This document shows, piece by piece, positions 31,095-38,439 of a stretch of 38,439 nt of DNA. Origin of the DNA: Planctomycetota bacterium (lineage in GTDB: Bacteria > Planctomycetota > Planctomycetia > Planctomycetales > Planctomycetaceae); assembly GCA_003696385.1 (NCBI GenBank), contig RFHO01000027.1, positions 1 through 38,439 on the forward strand, read 5' to 3'. Within the stretch, counting starts at the first letter, position 1. Each line of letters begins with the position of its first letter. Under the pieces are notes generated by a model that saw only the letters and a program-made list of their open reading frames with translations, was not told where the DNA came from and made no database searches. The translations under genes and the position numbers were made by a program.

Positions 31095-32333
31095 TCACGG
31101 AATCAGAAAGAAACCACCACCGGTTTTCGCCGCGAGTTCCCGAAGCAGCGATCGCGCATCACGGTGCTCGAGCAGCTTGCGGTACTTCCCTGTCCCCAGC
31201 AGTCGGCGCGCCTCCGAAAGCCTGCCGGCATCGATCAACTCGTTCGCACGCCGCCATTCCGCCGGCAACTCCTCGTGAAACGCGAAGGTGTGGATCACGG
31301 TCCGCCCCGTCGGCAGCGCCGCCACCTCCTCCTGAACACGCCGCTGGAAACTGCCGTCGGTCAGGAAGAACACCGCGTCGGGCTTCAGCGACAGCGCCAG
31401 CCGGAGGGCCTCGGTCGGTTCCGTTCCCCCCTCTGCCCGCACCTGATGGACCCACGTCAGAAACCGCAGCTTGTTGCCGGTGGTGGCTGCTTGCATCGAG
31501 CGAGCCGGCATGGGAATCGGCTGCTGATTGAAAAAGACGATGAAAAACTCGTGTTCCGGCCCCATCGGCTGCAGCGACTTGACCAACTCCAGCTTCACGC
31601 GAATGAATCGTGTCTTGGCCGGCCCCGGATACGGATGATTCATGCTCTTGGAACAATCCAGCACATAGACGAAGCGCCGCCCCGCTGCCCTTCGACCAAA
31701 AAAACCGATCCCCGTCCCGTCGCCGTCCCCCGCACCATGCGCCGGTCCGACTTCTCCCCGCAGGTCGTCCCCGCTTGCCGCCAGCGAAGGCGACGCCGGG
31801 CCCACGTGTTCCAACCAATCCCACCGGCTGCCGCGGTGCGCCAGAACTTCCGCAACCCGGCGTTCCGCCGCCGCCAGATTCGGACGAACGTCCGGAACAG
31901 ACACAGAGACTCCCGCCCGCGACGAACCCGCACGGCTCGCCGACTTCCCGACCCCCTCCGACGAGTCGACCGTCCATCGCTCCGGCAACGGCGGCTGCAA
32001 CTCTGCGGCGGCCGCCCAGCGACTCGAAAGGTGGACCTCCCTTGCAGAACCTCCGCCGGTGAACGACCAGCAGGCCAAAGCGGCCAGCAAAATCCCGTGC
32101 AGCACCGTCGACACACAGACGGCAGCCGTCCAACGGCGATGAGAGGAAGACGGCCGCCCGGCATCGACTTCTGCCGCAGGTCGCTCGACCGGCGCCGTCG
32201 GTCGCTCGATGCCCGCGGCGTTCCGTGATCCGGCGATACGGTCGGCCGCACGGCGCAAACAATGTGGTCCCCGCCGGTCACCGCCTCCGGCGTGCGGCCG
32301 CCTCGCCCGACTCGAATGCCCCGTCCGGCTCAT
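31095..32333 (-). CDS. VWA-domain protein with N-terminal TM helix
   Basis: MIDAS-like [13 protein letters not shown] (DxSxS), [13 protein letters not shown] (T), [10 protein letters not shown] (D); TM-like [20 protein letters not shown]. Exact start uncertain. Confidence 0.82.
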   Translation of the reverse strand: MSRTGHSSRARRPHAGGGDRRGPHCLRRAADRIAGSRNAAGIERPTAPVERPAAEVDAGRPSSSHRRWTAAVCVSTVLHGILLAALACWSFTGGGSAREVHLSSRWAAAAELQPPLPERWTVDSSEGVGKSASRAGSSRAGVSVSVPDVRPNLAAAERRVAEVLAHRGSRWDWLEHVGPASPSLAASGDDLRGEVGPAHGAGDGDGTGIGFFGRRAAGRRFVYVLDCSKSMNHPYPGPAKTRFIRVKLELVKSLQPMGPEHEFFIVFFNQQPIPMPARSMQAATTGNKLRFLTWVHQVRAEGGTEPTEALRLALSLKPDAVFFLTDGSFQRRVQEEVAALPTGRTVIHTFAFHEELPAEWRRANELIDAGRLSEARRLLGTGKYRKLLEHRDARSLLRELAAKTGGGFFLIP

Positions 32334-32792
32334 GACCCGCTCGTCACCGCCTGTCCGATCGCGTCACACCGCGATCGGCCCACACGCTGGAAACCACACA
32401 CCAGAACTGAACACCGCCAACCGCGACGCCCGTCGCCCGGCGTGCATAGCCGCCCAACGCCCATTGTAGCCGCACCGCCTGTCCGGCATCACCAATGCCC
32501 GGCGCGCGTCCACAGAAAAGCCCACGTGAATGGCACCGGTGATGGTCATGTGGAGCGTGCGGAAAAACGCGGTTCGTCGGCGCGTCGGCCGGACCGGCCG
32601 CTTTGCTGCGGCACGGCGTCTCGTTTAGCATATGGCCTCTTACGGCCGACAGCCGACCTGCACGCCACGGCGTCGCGCGGCGATTTCGCCTGCGGTCGGA
32701 CTGTCGCGCCCAAGCATGGCCGCCCACTGTGGCCCGTCTTTTCCGTGCATGGTCCCACGCTTCAGCTAAAACCAAAGGACTTCGATCGATCC

Positions 32793-33929
<1,137 letters not shown>

Positions 33930-34056
33930 ACGCAGTGCCCGCACGAAGTTCGCCGTGCCCGCCACGGTCGGGCTCCCCACGAGTGCCGGGACGATCCGCG
34001 GTGCCGCGTGGCCGTGAGCCGTCCACGGTTTCCCACACCAGCCGAGGTGAACCGCG

Positions 34057-37000
34057 ATGACGACGCCCCGCCTTTCGCCGATCGCCCGCATCCCGCGGTG
34101 GCTGGGACTGCTCTGGGCCGTCCTGCCGGTGCTCGGCGTCACTCCCGATGCACTCGCCCAGCGAGGACTGACCGAAATCCCCGACCCCGACCCCGAGGTG
34201 GAACACCGCGCCCTGAAAACCGATCCCCGCTTCCGCATCGAGCTGTTCGCCGCCGAACCGCTGGTTCGCAAGCCCATCAACATGAACTGGGACGAACGCG
34301 GCCGGCTGTGGGTAGCCAGCAGCACCGTTTACCCCCACATCAAACCGGGACAGGAAGCCAACGATCGGATTTACGTGCTCGAAGACACCGACGGCGACGG
34401 CAAGGCCGACAAATCCACGGTGTTCGCCGAGAGCCTGCTGATCCCGACGCTGATCATTCCCGGTCACGGCGGCGCGTACGTCGGCAACTCCACCGAACTG
34501 CTGTTCCTCAAGGACACCAACGGCGACGGCCGGGCCGACCTGCGCAGGATCGTCCTCTCCGGATTCGGCACCGAAGACACGCACCACATCATCCACACCC
34601 CGCGATGGGGCCCCGATGGCCGGCTCTATTTCAACCAGTCGATCTACATCCACAGCCACGTCGAGACGCCGTTCGGACCGCGCCGCCTGGCCGGCGGAGG
34701 CGTGTGGCGGTTCCAGACCGATTCCTCCCGGTTGGAAGTCTTCTGCCGCGGCCTGGTCAATCCATGGGGCCATGCCTTCGACCGCTGGGGACAGTCCTTC
34801 CTCACCGACGGAGCGGGTAGCCAAGGCATCCACTACGCCTTCCCGGATGTGGCGTTCTTCACCGCCGTCGGCGTGACGCGGACGATGCCGGGACTGAATC
34901 CCGGCCAACCGAAACAGTGCGGACTCGAGTTTCTCTCCGGACGTCACATCCCCGCGGAACTCCGAGGGCATCTGGTCACCTGTGATTTCCGCGGCAACCG
35001 CATCAACCGCTTCGCCCTGGCCGACTCCGGCGCAGGATACATCTCCACACAGCAAAGCGATCTGGTGTGGACCGACCACGTGGCCTTCCGCCCGGTCGAC
35101 GTGAAGATGGGCCCCGACGGTGCGCTGTACATCGCCGACTGGTACAACCCGATCATCCAGCACGGCGAGGTCGACTTCCGCGATCCCCGCCGCGACCACG
35201 AACACGGACGCATCTGGCGGCTGACGGCGATTGGTCGCCCCACCTTGCCGAAGCGGCCATGGGATGCGGCATCCACTGCCGAACTGCTCGCCGCCCTCAC
35301 CGCCCCCGAACAATGGACCCGCGATCAGGCCCGGCGATTGCTCAGCGAGCGAGGCCCCGAGGCCGTCGTGCCCCAACTGGCGGCGTGGCTGCGTGACATC
35401 GCTCCGGACGACCCGGACCGTGAACACCACCGACTGGAAGCCCTGTGGCTGTATCAGGCGTGGGACCGCCCCAACTGGGACCTGCTGGAGCAGGTGCTGA
35501 AAAGCGAACGCGGCCAGGCCAGGGCCGCTGCGGTGCGCGTGTTGCGAGACTGGGCGGATCGCCACCCCGATCCACTGAGCATTCTGCGGCGCACGATCGG
35601 GGACGCGTACCCGCGCGTCCGGCTCGAGACGTTGCACGTGCTGCGACGGGTGCACACGGCGGATGCCGCCGCCCTTGCCTTAAGCGTGCTCGAGCACCCC
35701 ATGGACGACTTCCTCGATTACGCTCTTTGGTTCACCATTCGCGACCTGGCGGACGTGTGGCAACCGGCGATCGCCCGCAAACCCGATCTGTTCGGCGACG
35801 ACGTGGGCAGGTGGCTGTACGTGCTGTCGGCCGTTCCGGACCCGACGCTGACCGCCTTGCTGGCGGATCACTTCCGCAATGGCCGCGTTCCGAAGTCGCA
35901 CGAACGCGCCGCAATCGAGCGGCTGGCCTTGCTCGGCGGTCCTGCCGAACTGACGCTGATCTTCGAACGCGTCCTCACCGGAGACACGCCGCCAGACGTG
36001 CTGCGGGCTCTGGAGCGTCGCCCGGTGAATCCGGCTCCGCTCATCGAGCACCTCCGGCGACTGCTCGCTGGTCCACCGGAACAACGAATCGCTGCCGTGC
36101 GGCTCGCGGGATCCTGGAACGTCACCGCGTTGCTGGACGATCTCCGCGCACTGGCGGCCAATCCGGAAGCGCCCGCCGGCGTGCGTCGCGCCGCCGTCGC
36201 AGCGATCGGGCGTCTGAAAGGCGACGCCGCGAGACGGACACTGGAATCGCTCAGCGAACCGCCGCACCCGTTGCGTCTGCGATTGTGGGCAGCGAGCGCA
36301 TTGGCGGCGCACGACGTGAATTCGGCTGCCGACCGATTCGTCGAAGTGTGTGCGCAGATCCGGGTCGTTGCGACGGAGGACCAGGCCGAGGGCACCGAGG
36401 ACGCCGTACCGCAGGCAGAGGTTGCCGAAGCCTTCACCGCCTTCCTCCAACGCAAAGGCGGCGTGGCGGCACTGACACGGGCCCTCCAAGACCGGCGGAT
36501 CCCCGCCGCGGTGGCAAATATCGGTATCCGGCAGCTCTCCGGCGTCAAAGGAAACACGCGGTCGCTGACCGCCGCCCTGGAAAAGGCCGGCCGACTGCAA
36601 CCGATCCGCGCCGAACTGACGCCGCGGGAACTGCGCCGGCTGGCGTTCGAAGTCCGGCGCTATGGCAACCCCGCTCGCGGGGAAATGATCTTTCGCCGGG
36701 AAAAGCTGGCGTGTCTGAAATGCCACGCGATCGCCGGAGCGGGCGGGCAGGTCGGCCCCGACCTGCTCAGTATCGGAGCCAGCGCGCCGGTCGACTACAT
36801 CATCGAATCGCTGCTCAATCCGTCCAAAAAGATCAAAGAGGGCTATCACACCACGACGATCGCCACCACCGACGGCCAGGTCATCAACGGCCGGGTGATC
36901 CGCAAGACCGACACCGAAGTCGTCCTGCGGGATCAGAATGACAACGAAATCCGCGTGCCGCGCGACCAGATCGAAGCCGAACAGGTGAACCCGAAGTCGC

Positions 37001-37557
37001 TGATGCCCGACCGCCTGACCGCGGACTTGACGCACGACGAATTCATCGACCTGGTCGCGTTCCTCAGCAGCCTGGGGAAATCCGGCAGCGGCTTCGTCGT
37101 CCCCAACGAACGCTACGTCCGCCGGTGGGAGTACTGCGACCACAACGCCGCGGTGAACGACGCCATCCGCCATCACGGCCCGGATTATCCGGCACGTCCG
37201 GACGCCAAGCTCCCCTGGCGGCCAGTCTATGCCAAAGTCAACGGGGAACTCCCGCTACAGGGTATCCCGTTCCAGGGGAACATCGGCGGGCGGCACTACC
37301 AGTACCTGCGGTTCGCCGTCCGCGTGATTCAGCCCGGACCGTTCAAACTGGTCTTCAACGATCCGACGGGGTTGCGCATCTGGGTCGGAACCAGAGAAGT
37401 GCCCGCCGCGGAAGAAGTGCAGCTCGACCTGCCCCGCGGCACGCACACCGTGACCATCGCCAGCGAGAGCCGATTGCGCAACATGAAGCCGCTTCGCGTC
37501 GAAGTGCGGCACATCCGCGGATCGTCCGGGCAGGTCGAGCCGGTCAGCGGCAAATGA
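34057..37557 (+). CDS. PVC-type membrane-bound dehydrogenase with HEAT-like repeats and cytochrome c heme motif
   Basis: N-terminal PEVEHRALKTDPRFRIELFAAEPLVRKPINMNWDERGRLWVA; DTDGDGKADKSTVFAE repeats; HEAT-like middle; KLACLKCHAIAGAGGQVGPDLLSIG (CxxCH) and ESLLNPSKKIKEGYHTTTIATTDGQVINGRV typical of planctomycete cytochrome domains. Confidence 0.92.
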   Translation: MTTPRLSPIARIPRWLGLLWAVLPVLGVTPDALAQRGLTEIPDPDPEVEHRALKTDPRFRIELFAAEPLVRKPINMNWDERGRLWVASSTVYPHIKPGQEANDRIYVLEDTDGDGKADKSTVFAESLLIPTLIIPGHGGAYVGNSTELLFLKDTNGDGRADLRRIVLSGFGTEDTHHIIHTPRWGPDGRLYFNQSIYIHSHVETPFGPRRLAGGGVWRFQTDSSRLEVFCRGLVNPWGHAFDRWGQSFLTDGAGSQGIHYAFPDVAFFTAVGVTRTMPGLNPGQPKQCGLEFLSGRHIPAELRGHLVTCDFRGNRINRFALADSGAGYISTQQSDLVWTDHVAFRPVDVKMGPDGALYIADWYNPIIQHGEVDFRDPRRDHEHGRIWRLTAIGRPTLPKRPWDAASTAELLAALTAPEQWTRDQARRLLSERGPEAVVPQLAAWLRDIAPDDPDREHHRLEALWLYQAWDRPNWDLLEQVLKSERGQARAAAVRVLRDWADRHPDPLSILRRTIGDAYPRVRLETLHVLRRVHTADAAALALSVLEHPMDDFLDYALWFTIRDLADVWQPAIARKPDLFGDDVGRWLYVLSAVPDPTLTALLADHFRNGRVPKSHERAAIERLALLGGPAELTLIFERVLTGDTPPDVLRALERRPVNPAPLIEHLRRLLAGPPEQRIAAVRLAGSWNVTALLDDLRALAANPEAPAGVRRAAVAAIGRLKGDAARRTLESLSEPPHPLRLRLWAASALAAHDVNSAADRFVEVCAQIRVVATEDQAEGTEDAVPQAEVAEAFTAFLQRKGGVAALTRALQDRRIPAAVANIGIRQLSGVKGNTRSLTAALEKAGRLQPIRAELTPRELRRLAFEVRRYGNPARGEMIFRREKLACLKCHAIAGAGGQVGPDLLSIGASAPVDYIIESLLNPSKKIKEGYHTTTIATTDGQVINGRVIRKTDTEVVLRDQNDNEIRVPRDQIEAEQVNPKSLMPDRLTADLTHDEFIDLVAFLSSLGKSGSGFVVPNERYVRRWEYCDHNAAVNDAIRHHGPDYPARPDAKLPWRPVYAKVNGELPLQGIPFQGNIGGRHYQYLRFAVRVIQPGPFKLVFNDPTGLRIWVGTREVPAAEEVQLDLPRGTHTVTIASESRLRNMKPLRVEVRHIRGSSGQVEPVSGK

Positions 37558-37674
37558 CGCCTCGCCCATCCGGCCCTCCCGGAATCCCCACCGCATTCGG
37601 AGCGGACGCCGTCACCGCACGCGTCCCGTCCCGGACCCACCGAAGCCTGTGCGTCGCAGGGAGCTCACACGTCC

Positions 37675-38439
37675 ATGGCCAGTGTTCGACCGCCCTACCT
37701 GGTGGCGTTGATGCAGGAACTGATCGAAAAGGGACGCACCCTGGCGCCCGAACGGCGTGCGCGCCACCGCGACGTCATCCTGCAATCGCGCACACCTGAC
37801 GGCGGCTTCCGCGGCCGCGAGGGGCATTCCGACCTGTACTACACCAGCTTCGCGCTGCGCGGTCTGGTCACGGTCGGCGACACGGCCGGTTTCGACGAAA
37901 CCGCCTCGTTCCTTCGCACCCACGAGCCCTCGCAACTGTCGGTGGTCGACGTACTGAGCTGGTTGTCGTCCGCCGCCCTGCTGGAACTGGTCACAGGTGA
38001 GTCGATCGCCGAAGACACCGATGCGCTGGCGGCGCGGCTGACGGAACGTTTCGAGTCGCTCCGAACCCCTGAAGGCGGCTACGCGCGGACCCAAGGTGCG
38101 CAGGCCAGCACCTATCAGTCGTTCCTGGTCTGGCTCGCCTACCAACTGCTGGGACTGACCGTCCCGCACCCCACGCGGCTGTGCGACTTCTTTCTGGGCC
38201 GGCTCCGTGACGACGGCGGTTTCGCCGAATTCACGGTGATGAAAAGATCCGGAACCAACCCCACCGCTGCTGCCGTCGCCGTGCTCGCGCACCACGATGC
38301 CCTGACCACCGACGTCTGCGCCCGCGTGCGAGGCTTCCTGGAATCGGTGGCCGCGCCCGAAGGCGGCTTTCGGGCCAACAGCCGTGTCCCGATTGCCGAT
38401 GCCCTGTCGTCGTTCACGGGCTTTCTCACCGCCCGCAGC
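37675..38439 (+). CDS. Prenyltransferase/squalene-cyclase-like alpha-alpha repeat protein (truncated at right edge)
   Basis: ATG at 37675, open to window end for 255 codons: MASVRPPYLVALMQELIEKG...QSRTPDGGFRGREGHSDLYYTSFALRGLV...TPEGGYARTQGAQASTYQSFLVWLAYQL...DDGGFAEFTV...APEGGFRANS. Repeated xxGGF/Y units typical of prenyltransferase beta-subunit-like repeats. Absent from the ORF track because there is no stop. Confidence 0.82.
   Translation, partial: MASVRPPYLVALMQELIEKGRTLAPERRARHRDVILQSRTPDGGFRGREGHSDLYYTSFALRGLVTVGDTAGFDETASFLRTHEPSQLSVVDVLSWLSSAALLELVTGESIAEDTDALAARLTERFESLRTPEGGYARTQGAQASTYQSFLVWLAYQLLGLTVPHPTRLCDFFLGRLRDDGGFAEFTVMKRSGTNPTAAAVAVLAHHDALTTDVCARVRGFLESVAAPEGGFRANSRVPIADALSSFTGFLTARS

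Noticed and set aside
29310-32228. 972-aa + strand ORF
   Set aside because: Antisense to the ABC exporter and VWA genes; composition (RQ/HQ-rich) is a shadow frame.
35680-37176. 498-aa - strand ORF and 35445-36941 + strand ORF
   Set aside because: Both overlap the strongly supported cytochrome/HEAT gene in other frames; shadow ORFs.

Overview
The window looks like a GC-rich chromosomal segment from a Planctomycetes-like bacterium. The lineage call is inference from the PVC-type membrane-bound dehydrogenase/cytochrome, an FGly-type sulfatase and several planctomycete-style hypotheticals. I support 24 protein-coding genes, two of them cut by the window edges, and one tRNA-Leu(UAA). Recognisable content: an ABC ATPase N-terminus (left edge); the futalosine menaquinone pair mqnC/mqnA; homoserine dehydrogenase; ScpB; a TPR lipoprotein; RfbC; a secreted protein-L-isoaspartate methyltransferase-like protein; two SDR enzymes; two adjacent envelope proteins with STN/secretin-like C-termini; an Lgt-like domain fused in frame to a TadE/G-like protein; a SAM methyltransferase; NAD(P)H-hydrate epimerase; a sulfatase; a co-directional VWA / ABC exporter / HlyD / TolC cluster; a glucose-1-dehydrogenase-like enzyme; a large HEAT/cytochrome c dehydrogenase; and a prenyltransferase-repeat protein running off the right edge. 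The most interesting points are (1) an ABC exporter whose nucleotide-binding domain keeps Walker A but has lost the canonical Q-loop, signature, Walker B glutamate and H-loop residues, inside a type I secretion-like cluster; (2) the Lgt::TadG-like fusion; and (3) a zinc-ribbon/Pro-rich/TM/STN-like protein next to a second STN-like protein. No CRISPR, transposon or phage signal was seen. Many of the long ORFs in the supplied track are antisense artefacts of high GC.
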